A stretch of DNA of 64,000 nt from Gemmobacter aquatilis (lineage in GTDB: Bacteria > Pseudomonadota > Alphaproteobacteria > Rhodobacterales > Rhodobacteraceae), in contig NZ_FOCE01000001.1 of NCBI RefSeq assembly GCF_900110025.1, positions 1 to 64,000 on the forward strand. Direction: 5' to 3'. Numbering within the stretch: position 1 is the stretch's first letter; each line of letters starts with the position of its first letter. This document shows, piece by piece, positions 53,869 through 62,170 of the stretch. Under the pieces are notes generated by a model that did not search any database, had not been told where the DNA came from, and worked only from the letters and a program-made list of their open reading frames with translations. Position numbers and translations under genes: made by a program.

Positions 53869-54642
53869 TTACACCGTGAATGCGTTGCGGAAGGCTTCGA
53901 GGGCAGCCTCTTCATTACCCCTGGCAAAGCCTTCAAGGCCGACAGGGCCGGAATAGCCCATGGTTTTCAAATCCTTGGCGATGGCGTGATAGTTGATCTC
54001 GCCCGTGCCCGGCTCGCAGCGGCCTGGGTTGTCGGCCACCTGCACCTCGCCGATCCATGGCAGGCATTTCTCGCACCAGCGGATCAGATCGCCCTCGCCG
54101 ATCTGGGTGTGGTAGAGATCAAGGTTGATGCGAAGCTCGGGGCGATTGACCGAGGACACCAGCGCCAGCACATCGGCCGTTGACCCGAAGGGGCAGCCGG
54201 GATGATCCAGCAGGTTCAGGTTTTCCAGCGTGAAAACCACGCCCAGTTCCGCCCCCAGATCGCAGATGCGGTTCAGCGTGTCGCGGGCCTTCAGCCACAT
54301 TGCGCCCGTCACCACCTGCGTCTGCCAGATCGGGATGCCGCCATCACCCAGCCCCGTGCCGTGCAGGTTCAGCCGGTGCACGCCGAGCCGTTTGCCCACC
54401 TGCGCGGTTTCACGCGCCGAGGCCAGCAGCAGGTCAGCGCCCGCATCATCGGCAAGACGACCCTCGAGATAGCCATTCATGATGGTGAAAGTGGCCCCCG
54501 TGGCTTCCAGTTTGGCCAGATCCCAAGCGGGCCAGTTCCACAGGCCAACACCAAAGCCCATCTCTTTCAGACGCGACGCGCGCCACTCGATCGGGCGGTC
54601 GCGCCACAGCATTTCGGCGCAGGCGGCAAGGGGGAATGTCAT
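53869..54642 (-). CDS. Hydroxypyruvate-isomerase/sugar-isomerase-like TIM barrel (MocC-like context)
   Basis: 257 residues. AP-endonuclease-2-type barrel with the Hyi metal set: Glu140 (TLENLN), Asp175 with His178 (NLDLYHTQ), Gln201 (VQVADNPGR), Glu237 (GLEGFA), plus EPGTGEINY. Hyi interconverts hydroxypyruvate and tartronate semialdehyde; related inositol-pathway enzymes (IolE, IolI, MocC) use the same fold. One base separates it from the Rieske gene. Confidence 0.83.
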   Translation of the reverse strand: MTFPLAACAEMLWRDRPIEWRASRLKEMGFGVGLWNWPAWDLAKLEATGATFTIMNGYLEGRLADDAGADLLLASARETAQVGKRLGVHRLNLHGTGLGDGGIPIWQTQVVTGAMWLKARDTLNRICDLGAELGVVFTLENLNLLDHPGCPFGSTADVLALVSSVNRPELRINLDLYHTQIGEGDLIRWCEKCLPWIGEVQVADNPGRCEPGTGEINYHAIAKDLKTMGYSGPVGLEGFARGNEEAALEAFRNAFTV

Positions 54643-54643
54643 G

Positions 54644-54955
54644 TCAGATCTCGATATACACAGCGCCGTCTTCGACTTTGACGGGGAAGGTTTTCAGGTT
54701 GATGCAGGCGGGCGCGCGTTTGGCCTCGCCGGTGCGGTAGCAGAAGGTGGCGCTGTGCTTGGGGCATTCGACCGTGCCCTCCATCACCAGCCCGTCGGCG
54801 AGATGCACCTTTTCGTGGCTGCAAATGCCGTCCATGGCGAAGAACTCGTCTTCTTCGCTGCGAATGATGATGAAGGTCTGCGCGCCGTGATCAAAGCGCA
54901 TCAGATCGTCAAGGTCGATGTCGGTGGTGGCGCAGGCGCGTATCCAGTTGGGCAT
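54644..54955 (-). CDS. Rieske [2Fe-2S] ferredoxin, MocE-like
   Basis: 103 residues from MPNWIRACATTDIDLDDL (an ATG at 54967 would add MDLI; neither has a clear ribosome site). Rieske cluster ligands Cys45-x-His47 and Cys64-x-x-His67. It closely follows the pattern of MocE and other small oxygenase ferredoxins (DGICSHEKVHLADGLV, ECPKHSATF, TGEAKRAPACINLKTF). It probably passes electrons to the di-iron hydroxylase at 58025. No ferredoxin reductase is found in the window. Confidence 0.9.
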   Translation of the reverse strand: MPNWIRACATTDIDLDDLMRFDHGAQTFIIIRSEEDEFFAMDGICSHEKVHLADGLVMEGTVECPKHSATFCYRTGEAKRAPACINLKTFPVKVEDGAVYIEI

Positions 54956-54980
54956 GATCAGATCCATCGGTTTTTGGGTG

Positions 54981-55042
54981 CCCCGGCCCGGTGAGGATCG
55001 GGCCGGGGCGATGATCGGTGTCCGGGGGAAACTGGACACCGA
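54981..55042. other. Two tandem hairpins between the importer and enzyme halves of the cluster
   Basis: First: CCCCGGCCCG-GTGAGGAT-CGGGCCGGGG (54981-55008), 10-bp perfect stem. Second: TCGGTGTCC-N10-GGACACCGA (55015-55042), 9-bp perfect stem. Both lie in the 95-bp gap between the ATPase stop and the Rieske start. No T-run, so RNA stabilisation or attenuation is more likely than full termination. Confidence 0.65.
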
Positions 55043-55050
55043 CGGGGAGA

Positions 55051-55869
55051 CTATTGCGCCGGGGGCGGCGGGTGGCCGCCATGGCTGTTCATGTAGCTTT
55101 CAATCTCGGCCTCGAGGCTGGCCATCGAGGCCCCGCCTGCCATCAGATCGGTGATTTCTTCGCGGGTCTTTTCGCCCTTGTGGAAGTCGGCGGCGACCGC
55201 GCCGCGGATCAGCACCGCGAAGTGATCGCCCACCGCCATGGCGTGCATCACCTGATGGGTGATGAAGATCACCGCGAGGCCCCGCCGTTTCGCCTCGTTC
55301 ACGATGCGCAGAACATGGGTCGCCTGCTTGACACCAAGCGCGGCGGTGGGCTCATCCAGGATCAGTACCCGCGCGCCGAAATGCACGGCGCGGGCGATGG
55401 CCAGCGATTGACGTTCGCCGCCTGACAGACCGCCGACCAGACGGTCGCCGTCGTCGATCCGGGTGATGCCGAAATCGCGCACGGCCTTGACGGCAATGTC
55501 ATTGGCGCGGTTGCGGTCATAGACCTTGAACGGCCCGAAGCCCCTGGTCGGCTCTACCCCCACGAAAAAGCTGCGACCGATGGACATCAGGGGGAAGGTG
55601 CCACCGAACTGGTGCACCGTGGCGATGCCCTTTTCAGATGCGGCGCGCGGGGTCGGCAGGCTGACGCTTGTGCCATCCATCTCGATGGTGCCGGAGCTGG
55701 GTTGGTGCACGCCCGACATGATCTTGATCAGCGTGGATTTTCCGGCGCCATTGTCGCCCAGCAGGCACAGAACCTCGCCCGCGCGGACCTCCAGCGTGAT
55801 GTCATGCAGCACGTCGATGGGGCCGAAGGATTTGTTGACGCCACGCAGCGCAAGGATTGGTGCGGCCAT
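55051..55869 (-). CDS. Ribose-type ABC transporter ATP-binding protein (single domain)
   Basis: 272 residues from MAAPILALRGVNKSFGP. Walker [14 protein letters not shown], signature LSGGERQSLAIARAV, Walker [14 protein letters not shown]-loop FITHQVMHA. It has only one ATPase domain, unlike RhaT, so it works as a homodimer. ATG overlaps the permease stop. Confidence 0.92.
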   Translation of the reverse strand: MAAPILALRGVNKSFGPIDVLHDITLEVRAGEVLCLLGDNGAGKSTLIKIMSGVHQPSSGTIEMDGTSVSLPTPRAASEKGIATVHQFGGTFPLMSIGRSFFVGVEPTRGFGPFKVYDRNRANDIAVKAVRDFGITRIDDGDRLVGGLSGGERQSLAIARAVHFGARVLILDEPTAALGVKQATHVLRIVNEAKRRGLAVIFITHQVMHAMAVGDHFAVLIRGAVAADFHKGEKTREEITDLMAGGASMASLEAEIESYMNSHGGHPPPPAQ

Positions 55870-56876
55870 CACTTGCCCCCTTTCTTCGGCGCATAGGACA
55901 GCGCCATTTTGCGGAAGGTGTTGTTCATCAAGACTGCGCCCAACAGCAGCACGCCGATGATGAGCGACGACCAGTTGCGGTCAAAATCGGTGTAGTAGAT
56001 GCCTTGCGTCACGATGGCGAAGGTGATGGTGCCGAAGAAGATCCCGATCACCGACCCGAAGCCCCCCGTCAGCAGCACGCCCCCCACCACCACCGAGATG
56101 ATCGCGTTGAAGATGAACGACTGCCCGCCCGCCACCTGGGCCGAGTTGTAGAGGATCGCCTGACACATGCCGACAAAGGCGGCGGAGGTGGAGGACAGCA
56201 CGAACAGCACCATGGTCAGCCGCTCGGTCGGGATGCCGGCGTTGCGGGCCGAAACCTTGTCGCCGCCCATGGCGAAAACCCAGTTCCCGAAGGGCGACAG
56301 GTGGACAAAAAACACATACAGCGCCGTCAGCCCCAGCCACCACAGCACCATGACCTGCATCTGCCCGCCCAGCACGAAATCGCCGAACATCACCTTGGCC
56401 ACGCCTTCGGTTTTCAGGGCGACCGAGGTGGATTTGGTGATCAGCACAGTCAGGCCCAGCACGACGCCCTGAACGGCAAACAGGGTGCCCAGCGTCACGA
56501 TCAGAGACGGCACGGCGGTGCGGATCACCAGAAAGCCATTCACCAGACCGACGATCACGCCGAAAGACAGCGCCGCAGCAATGCCCATCCAGATCGGCAA
56601 CCCGTAATGACCCGAGATCACGGAAACGGTCATCGCGCCAAAGGGCACCATGGCCCCGACCGAGATGTCCAGCTCGCCCGCGATCATCAACAGGCCCAGC
56701 GGAATGGCGATGACGCCAAGGTTTGCGGCAACGTTCAGCCAGCTTGCCATGCCGGAGGGTTTCAGGAAGGTGACTCCGCCAAAGATGGCAAAGAAGATGA
56801 GGACGGCGAAAAGGCCAAGCGCGGCCCCCGCTTCGGGGCGGCGCGCAAGGGCGCCAAAGGAAAAGGTTCTGGACAT
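55869..56876 (-). CDS. Ribose-type ABC transporter permease
   Basis: 335 residues from MSRTFSFGALARRPEAGAAL. Family motif LLMIAGELDISVGAMVPFGAM, then NGFLVIRTAVPSLIVTLGTLFAVQGVVLGL and VVGGVLLTGGFGSVIGIFFGTITF. A single permease gene, so probably a homodimeric channel. Confidence 0.92.
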   Translation of the reverse strand: MSRTFSFGALARRPEAGAALGLFAVLIFFAIFGGVTFLKPSGMASWLNVAANLGVIAIPLGLLMIAGELDISVGAMVPFGAMTVSVISGHYGLPIWMGIAAALSFGVIVGLVNGFLVIRTAVPSLIVTLGTLFAVQGVVLGLTVLITKSTSVALKTEGVAKVMFGDFVLGGQMQVMVLWWLGLTALYVFFVHLSPFGNWVFAMGGDKVSARNAGIPTERLTMVLFVLSSTSAAFVGMCQAILYNSAQVAGGQSFIFNAIISVVVGGVLLTGGFGSVIGIFFGTITFAIVTQGIYYTDFDRNWSSLIIGVLLLGAVLMNNTFRKMALSYAPKKGGK

Positions 56877-56916
56877 GATGCCCCCGGAATGGCTGCGAAA
56901 AACGGGCGAGGTGTGG

Positions 56917-56947
56917 GGTCCGGCCAACCCGTGGCGGGGGCCGGACC
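56917..56947. other. Hairpin between binding protein and permease genes
   Basis: GGTCCGGCC-N13-GGCCGGACC, 9-bp perfect stem in the 80-bp gap. Same arrangement as after the other binding-protein genes of this window. Confidence 0.6.
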
Positions 56948-56956
56948 AGTGTCAGA

Positions 56957-57928
56957 TCAACGCGCGCCTTTGGCCACCCCGGCCAGCGTGGCGTCGATGT
57001 TGGACGCATCCACAATCCCCGGGCCGGTCAACACCGGGAACACCGGCAGGTCGGTGCCAAAGTCGATATGCGAGGCCAACAGGCTGACCGCCAGGAAGGA
57101 TTGCAGATAGGGCTGCTGGTCGATGGCAAAGGCCTGGGTGCCGCCCTTGATACGGTCAAGACCCGCCTGGTTCATGTCGAACGAGCCCAGCAGGGTCTTG
57201 CCCGCCTTGCCCGCCTGATCCACCGCGATGGCCGCGCTGTCGGCGTCGCCCGCCGAGATGGTGATGACGCCGTCGATGCTTTCATCTTTCAGCAGTTCCG
57301 CCTTGATCGCCTCGGCCACGGCGGTGGCATCGCCAAAGCTGGTGGTCGGCAGCGGCAGTTGCGCACCCTTGCCGCCTGCGGTGGTCACGCCATCTATCAC
57401 GCCCTTGCAGCGGGCCTCGGTGTTGGATGCGCCCGGCAGGGTGTTGATGCAGAGCACATTCTTCTGCCCGCCCTTGCCGAAATACTCGCCCCCGGCCAGA
57501 CCGGCCACATATTCATCAGAGCCGACATAGTTGATCGCGCCCAGTTCGGTCGCCTTGTCAGCGCCGCCCGCATTCATCAGGATCACCTTGATCCCTGCGG
57601 CGATCGCATCCTTGATTGCGGGATCTTCCGCCTCGGGTACCCAGTTCGGGATGACCAGACCATCAACCTCCATCGAGATCGCGGTGCGGATCAGTTGCAC
57701 GACATCGGGGGCGAAGTTGTCGTAATTCACCAGACGCAGGTAGTTCACGCTGCCGCCATTGGCGACGACGCCGGGGGTGGCATCGTCGATGCCCTTCTTG
57801 ATGATGTTCCAGAAGGCATCGTCATTCGACCCGCCGATCACCGCGATATCGGCCGACATCGCCGCCGAAGCGCTGCTGATCAGGGCCGTGGTTGCCAATG
57901 CCTTGGCGAGGGTTTTCATATAGCTCAT
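56957..57928 (-). CDS. Ribose-type periplasmic binding protein (MocB-like context)
   Basis: 323 residues with signal peptide (MSYMKTLAKALATTALISSASAAMSA, before DIAVIGG). Periplasmic-binding-protein-4/ribose type: DDAFWNIIKKGIDDATP, DGLVIPNWVPEAEDPAIKDAIAAGIKVILMNAG, GSFDMNQAGLDRIKGGTQAFAIDQQPYLQ. Ligand expected to be an inositol, amino-inositol or sugar derivative. MocB of rhizopine catabolism is the same kind of protein. Confidence 0.9.
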   Translation of the reverse strand: MSYMKTLAKALATTALISSASAAMSADIAVIGGSNDDAFWNIIKKGIDDATPGVVANGGSVNYLRLVNYDNFAPDVVQLIRTAISMEVDGLVIPNWVPEAEDPAIKDAIAAGIKVILMNAGGADKATELGAINYVGSDEYVAGLAGGEYFGKGGQKNVLCINTLPGASNTEARCKGVIDGVTTAGGKGAQLPLPTTSFGDATAVAEAIKAELLKDESIDGVITISAGDADSAAIAVDQAGKAGKTLLGSFDMNQAGLDRIKGGTQAFAIDQQPYLQSFLAVSLLASHIDFGTDLPVFPVLTGPGIVDASNIDATLAGVAKGAR

Positions 57929-57947
57929 GTGTCGTCTCCTCCCTTGT

Positions 57948-58015
57948 CCCGCCGTTGGTGGCGGGTTTTCAATCTTTGGGTTGACCTGCTGACCCGGCCT
58001 CCCTGCCGGGTCAGC
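57948..58015. other. Two hairpins between hydroxylase and binding-protein genes
   Basis: CCCGCC-GTTGGT-GGCGGG (57948-57965) and GCTGACCCGGC-CTCCCT-GCCGGGTCAGC (57988-58015, 11-bp perfect stem) fill the 96-bp gap. They separate the hydroxylase message from the importer message and may set different levels of the two. Confidence 0.6.
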
Positions 58016-58024
58016 GGGGATGGA

Positions 58025-59041
58025 TCATCCGCGCGTCGCCTTGGCGTTCATCCGCGCTTTCTTTTTCTCGAACCGGGCCTGCATCTGCGCATCGCCCGCT
58101 TTCGATCCGTCGTGGAAATAGCCAAACCACTTGTCCAAAGGGATCAGCCCATCGCCGCCATAGTTCACTTCGAAATACTTGTGGTGCAGGTAATGGGCGT
58201 AGGCGTGGCTGTCCAAAGTGCTGTCTTCGGTGATCTCCAGCTTGTCGAACCCGATATGGCCATTCACCGCGCCAAACCCCGCCAGATGCAGTTGGAACAT
58301 TGCAATGATCGGGTTCGAGGGGATCACAAGGTGCCACAGCGCAACGGCGTGATACAGGAAGCCTTCGACCGGGTGCATCGACAGCGAAGACCACGGGCTG
58401 GGGTTGACCGAGTTGTGGTGCACCGAATGCACCCATTTATAAAGCAACGGCGTGTGGATCAGGCGGTGAATGCAGAAGAAATGCACCTCATGGATCGCCG
58501 GGGCCAACAGGGTCAGCGTGACCAGCCACAGCCAGTTGTCAGACCAGGTCAACCATGGAACGGCGCCCGTGGCATAGGCGTGCAGAAAGATCACCTGCAC
58601 CAGCGTCCACAGCGGGATCGAGAGGAAGAAGCTGCGCAGGAAGTTGTCGATGTTCTGCGATTTGAACCAGAACACATCCGAAGGCTGTTCGGCCGGGAAT
58701 TTCGCGTTGTACTTGAACCGCGTGCCCTGCTTTTTCTTTACATACCAGAACAGCTCCACCCCGCCGTAAAACACGAAGATCGCGGCAGCGTTCACGGCGT
58801 AAAGCCAGAGCGCCCAGCCAAAGGACAGGGTTTTCATCACCTCGACATCGGGCACGACATAGAACCACCAGATCAGCGTGGTGGCCATGTGGAAGGCATT
58901 CCACGGGAACAGGTATTCCGGGATCCAGGCCAGGACTTTCGGCAGGCTGAACGGGCGCTTCCAGAACGGTGGCACGTCCAGAACCGCAGACGGGGCCCAG
59001 TCGCCACGTTTGTTCCGGGTGCCGAATTTCAGATCGTCCAT
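58025..59041 (-). CDS. Membrane fatty-acid-hydroxylase/sterol-desaturase-family enzyme (His-cluster di-iron)
   Basis: 338 residues. Several membrane spans (about 50-70, 76-100, 138-160, 168-190, 230-260). His clusters: His192-x3-His196, His205-x2-His208-His209, and His279...His283-x2-His286-His287, with His184/187 nearby: the HX3H, HX2HH, HX2HH pattern of membrane di-iron oxygenases. It is the first gene after the LacI-controlled promoter, upstream of a sugar-type importer and a MocE-like ferredoxin. In rhizopine catabolism MocD is an oxygenase working with MocE and MocF. Likely inserts oxygen into, or O-demethylates, the imported compound. Confidence 0.87.
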   Translation of the reverse strand: MDDLKFGTRNKRGDWAPSAVLDVPPFWKRPFSLPKVLAWIPEYLFPWNAFHMATTLIWWFYVVPDVEVMKTLSFGWALWLYAVNAAAIFVFYGGVELFWYVKKKQGTRFKYNAKFPAEQPSDVFWFKSQNIDNFLRSFFLSIPLWTLVQVIFLHAYATGAVPWLTWSDNWLWLVTLTLLAPAIHEVHFFCIHRLIHTPLLYKWVHSVHHNSVNPSPWSSLSMHPVEGFLYHAVALWHLVIPSNPIIAMFQLHLAGFGAVNGHIGFDKLEITEDSTLDSHAYAHYLHHKYFEVNYGGDGLIPLDKWFGYFHDGSKAGDAQMQARFEKKKARMNAKATRG

Positions 59042-59317
59042 CTTTCACCTCCGTCTATTAACCGACTGGTTTGCAGAGAAAATACGCGGTCACGCCGTGC
59101 CCGTTACGCACGGTGCGCGGTCTGGCTTTGCAGCCCGGTGCTTTGGTAAATTTCCCCTGCTGCGGCGTCTGTCGGGGGTGGCCCTGCAAGGCGCCGCATG
59201 GATGATGGTTAGACTTTCAATTCCACGACCGATCAAGAATGGAATTTTTATTTGCTTAATTTCGTCTCAAATGTATCATCTGGTATCACAAATGATATGA
59301 TTTGAGATGTGCTGCAG
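59042..59317. promoter_or_regulatory. Divergent promoter of the hydroxylase cluster and lacI-type gene
   Basis: 276 bp without a gene. The half nearest the regulator is AT-rich (59205-59310) and holds a large dyad: TCTCAAAT at 59265 pairs with ATTTGAGA at 59300, and inside it TATCAT at 59274 pairs with ATGATA at 59292. The centre reads TGGTATCACA. A candidate operator for the adjoining LacI protein, overlapping its own start region. Confidence 0.65.
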
Positions 59318-60346
59318 ATGACCCGCCCCACGATCCGTGATCTGGCCAATGCGGCCGCCGTTTCCGTTGCCACCGTGAACCGGGTTTTGGCAGGCGCAGC
59401 CAATGTGCGGGCACCGACCCGGCTTCTGGTGCAGGAAGCGGCAGAGAGAATCGGCTTCTATGGCTTGGGAACCATCCAGTCCCGCGTGGCCGCCAGTCGC
59501 CCGAAATACCGCTTTGGCGTCCTGCTGTTACAGCCGCACCGCCCGTTCTACCAGAATATTGCCGCCGCCCTGCGCCGCGCCGTAGCCGAGACGATGGGCG
59601 CCGAGATCGACCTGCGGATCGAGTTTCTGGAAGATCTGGCGCCACAAAATACCGCAGCACGCGCCCTGAACCTGGCCGAGCATTGTCAGGCCATTTGCAT
59701 CGTCGCCGCCGTTCACCCGACAGTCACCGAGGCCGTGGCGCACATACAGGCGCGCGGTGTGCAGGTCTTTGCTCTTGTGGGGCAGTTGTCGGCCAGCGGG
59801 CAGGTGCCCTATATCGGTCTGGACAACTGGAAGGTCGGGCGCACCGCCGCTTGGACCTTTGCGAATGTCTGCAAGGGCCCCGGCAAGATCGGCATCCTCA
59901 TGGGCAACCCGCGCTACCGCAATCAGGAAATGAACGAGGCGGGGTTCCGCTCTTATTTCCGGGAACATGCGGCGGGCTTTACCTTGCTGGAGCCGGTCTC
60001 GACCTTCGAGGCCGCGGCCATTGCGCAGGACATGACGGAAAGGCTGCTGACCGATCATCCTGACCTTGCCGGGCTGTATGTCTCGGGCGGGGGGATAAGC
60101 GGGGCCTTGGCGGCGCTGCGGGGGCTGGGGCGGGCGGGGCAGATCGTGACGGTGGGTTACGATCTGTTCGACGTGACCCGGATGGCACTTCTGGACGGGA
60201 CAATGACCCTTGTCATTTCACACGCGCTGGACCGGCTGGCCCGCGAGGCGCTGGACGTGATGATCAAAGCCTGTGCCGCGCCCGCATCCGGCGCGAACCT
60301 GACCCGCATTGTGCCGTTCGAGCTTTACACACGCGAGAACCTTTAG
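59318..60346 (+). CDS. LacI-family transcriptional regulator
   Basis: 342 residues from MTRPTIRDLANAAAVSV (a GTG at 59309 would add three). LacI HTH with hinge helix (TIRDLANAAAVSVATVNRVLAGAANVRAPTRLLVQEAAERIGF), then a ribose-binding-like sensor (FGVLLLQPHRPFYQNIAAAL; YIGLDNWKVGRTAAW; GLYVSGGGISGALAAL). Divergent from the hydroxylase gene; probably represses the cluster until its sugar-like substrate binds. Confidence 0.9.
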   Translation: MTRPTIRDLANAAAVSVATVNRVLAGAANVRAPTRLLVQEAAERIGFYGLGTIQSRVAASRPKYRFGVLLLQPHRPFYQNIAAALRRAVAETMGAEIDLRIEFLEDLAPQNTAARALNLAEHCQAICIVAAVHPTVTEAVAHIQARGVQVFALVGQLSASGQVPYIGLDNWKVGRTAAWTFANVCKGPGKIGILMGNPRYRNQEMNEAGFRSYFREHAAGFTLLEPVSTFEAAAIAQDMTERLLTDHPDLAGLYVSGGGISGALAALRGLGRAGQIVTVGYDLFDVTRMALLDGTMTLVISHALDRLAREALDVMIKACAAPASGANLTRIVPFELYTRENL

Positions 60347-60458
60347 GCCCATGATCGCCGTGTGAGGCGCCCGGCTCCGCTGCGCTGACGCCGCAAGAAC
60401 GCTGGCGCAGAATCGCAGGGGAGCGTAAACTGCATATGTCCAAGGCGAGGAGGGTGCC

Positions 60459-60863
60459 ATGCAACTCAATGCCAGTCAGGTGACAGTGATGCTTCCGGTT
60501 CGAGATGTGGTACGGGCGCGCGACTTCTATGAGCGTGCACTTGCGCTTCCGTCGGGCGAGGAACGACCCGATGGCAAGATCGTCTATCACTGCGGTGGCG
60601 CCGAAATCGCGCTGTTCCCGAAACCCGAAGGGACCAAGGCCGAGCATACTGCACTGAGCTTCAGGGTAGATGACATTCTGGCCGCGATTGCGGATCTCGA
60701 AAGCCGTGGCGTGGTCTTCGCGGACTATGATCTGCCGGGTTTCAAGACGGTCGGGCACGTCTGCGTGTTGGGCTCGGAAAAGGCGGCATGGTTCAGCGAC
60801 CCCGAGGGCAACATCCTCTGCCTGCATGAGGATCTTGCGGCGCCGTCGGCCCGGATGCGCTGA
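60459..60863 (+). CDS. VOC-family (glyoxalase/dioxygenase-fold) protein
   Basis: 134 residues. VOC fold: VTVMLPVRDVVRARDFYERAL, IALFPKPEGTKAEHTALSFRVDDILAAIADLESRGV, AAWFSDPEGNILCLHE. Metal-ligand positions (His in AEHTALSF, Glu in LCLHE) are present. GAGGAGGGTGCC precedes the ATG. Isolated between the LacI gene and a GFO/IDH/MOCA gene; function not deducible. Confidence 0.8.
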   Translation: MQLNASQVTVMLPVRDVVRARDFYERALALPSGEERPDGKIVYHCGGAEIALFPKPEGTKAEHTALSFRVDDILAAIADLESRGVVFADYDLPGFKTVGHVCVLGSEKAAWFSDPEGNILCLHEDLAAPSARMR

Positions 60864-61055
60864 TCAGCAGCCCGGGCTGTTCGCTTCTGGCAGATTTCCC
60901 CGAGGACGCCCAAGGGAACGTCATCGAGGGTCAGAAGGAGCACGGCAGCCGGGCAATCGCATCTGCCACGCACGAGAACGGCATCCTGCGTGGACAATAT
61001 TGGCGGCAGAGGGTTGGTTGCCTTGTCTTTCGTGCCTTGAGCGCGCCGACCCGGC
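60864..61055. other. Short gap without a supported gene
   Basis: 192 bp between convergent genes. One plus-strand frame reads FPEDAQGNVIEGQKEHGSRA but has no start or ribosome site; it may be a decayed coding remnant. No terminator hairpin was found. Confidence 0.35.
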
Positions 61056-62126
61056 TTACAGCAGCAGGCGTTTGTGCGTTGTCGGGAATGACCGCAGCAT
61101 GTCTGGCGTGATGTCGTGGCGGAAGGGCTGGGGCGCCAAGGGGATGGTCGCCCCCGTGCGAGCCGCCTCTTCGATGGCCAGCAGCACCCGCATATCCGAC
61201 TGCCCCTCATGCCCGTCCGCCTCGGGCGGCACGCCCTGCAGGATGCAATCCGAGAAATAGGCGATCTGGCCGGCAAAATGATCGACATGCGGGAAGGCGC
61301 GCTCGGTCACGCCCCCGGCCTTTCGGATCTGAAACGTCATGGCGGATTCAAAGCGAAAGGCTGGATCGACCACGATCTCGCCCGCTGTGCCAAGGATGCG
61401 GATGGTTTCCGACATCTCCGACCCGAACGAGCAGAAGAATTGCGCCAGCCGCTCGCCGGGAAACCGCAAGGTGACGGCAAGGCTGGCATCAATTTCGGTA
61501 AAGCGGGCATCCTGCGGCGGGCGGCTGGCCATGGCCTGCACGCTGATCGGTTCGGCGCCGAACACATGCCGCGCGGCATTGAGGCAATAGACCCCGACAT
61601 CCTGCAACGGCCCGCCCCAATGGCCTGCTTGCAAGCGATGATTGCCCGGCTGCGCCTGAAACCCGAAGGTCGATGCGAAATAGACGGGCGCCCCGATCTG
61701 GCCCGAGCGCACGGTTTCCAGCAGGGCATGGGTGCCCGGCTCGTTGTGCAGGCGGTAGGCGGTCATCAGAAAGGCACCGCTTTCCTGCGCGGCGGCGATC
61801 ATCGCGTCGCCTTCGGCCAGCGTGGTGGCCAGCGGCTTTTCCACCATCACATGTTTGCCCGCCCGCAGCGCGCGAATGGCGTAATCGGCATGCAGAGAAT
61901 TGGGCAGCGCGATATAAACCGCGTCAATCCGATTGCTGGCGATCAGCGCATCGTAATCGGCATAGCCCAGAACTTCGGGCACGTCGTGAAACGCGGCCAG
62001 ACGGCGCGCACCCTCGGGGCTGCCCGAAACGATGGCCTGCATCCGGGAATTTCCGGTTGCGGCCACCGCGGGCATGAAGGCCTCTTGCGAGATCCAGCCC
62101 GCGCCGATGACGGCATAGCGTATCAT
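61056..62126 (-). CDS. GFO/IDH/MOCA-family oxidoreductase (glucose-fructose-oxidoreductase type)
   Basis: 356 residues. Rossmann AVIGAGWISQEAFMPA, EKPL with Lys97, and GGPLQDVGVYCLNAARH, giving Asp176 and Tyr180: the Tyr replaces the catalytic His of inositol dehydrogenases, as in glucose-fructose oxidoreductase and D-xylose dehydrogenase. NAD(P)-dependent sugar oxidation. It follows a XylH-type importer in the same direction. Confidence 0.87.
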   Translation of the reverse strand: MIRYAVIGAGWISQEAFMPAVAATGNSRMQAIVSGSPEGARRLAAFHDVPEVLGYADYDALIASNRIDAVYIALPNSLHADYAIRALRAGKHVMVEKPLATTLAEGDAMIAAAQESGAFLMTAYRLHNEPGTHALLETVRSGQIGAPVYFASTFGFQAQPGNHRLQAGHWGGPLQDVGVYCLNAARHVFGAEPISVQAMASRPPQDARFTEIDASLAVTLRFPGERLAQFFCSFGSEMSETIRILGTAGEIVVDPAFRFESAMTFQIRKAGGVTERAFPHVDHFAGQIAYFSDCILQGVPPEADGHEGQSDMRVLLAIEEAARTGATIPLAPQPFRHDITPDMLRSFPTTHKRLLL

Positions 62127-62170
62127 GGAAAATCTCCTGAAAAGGGAAGAAGCGCGCCTTGCGGCGCGGT

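Noticed and set aside
57068-59149. A 693-codon plus-strand open frame opposite the binding protein and hydroxylase
   Set aside because: Shadow of two well-supported genes; it runs through the intergenic hairpins without a ribosome site.
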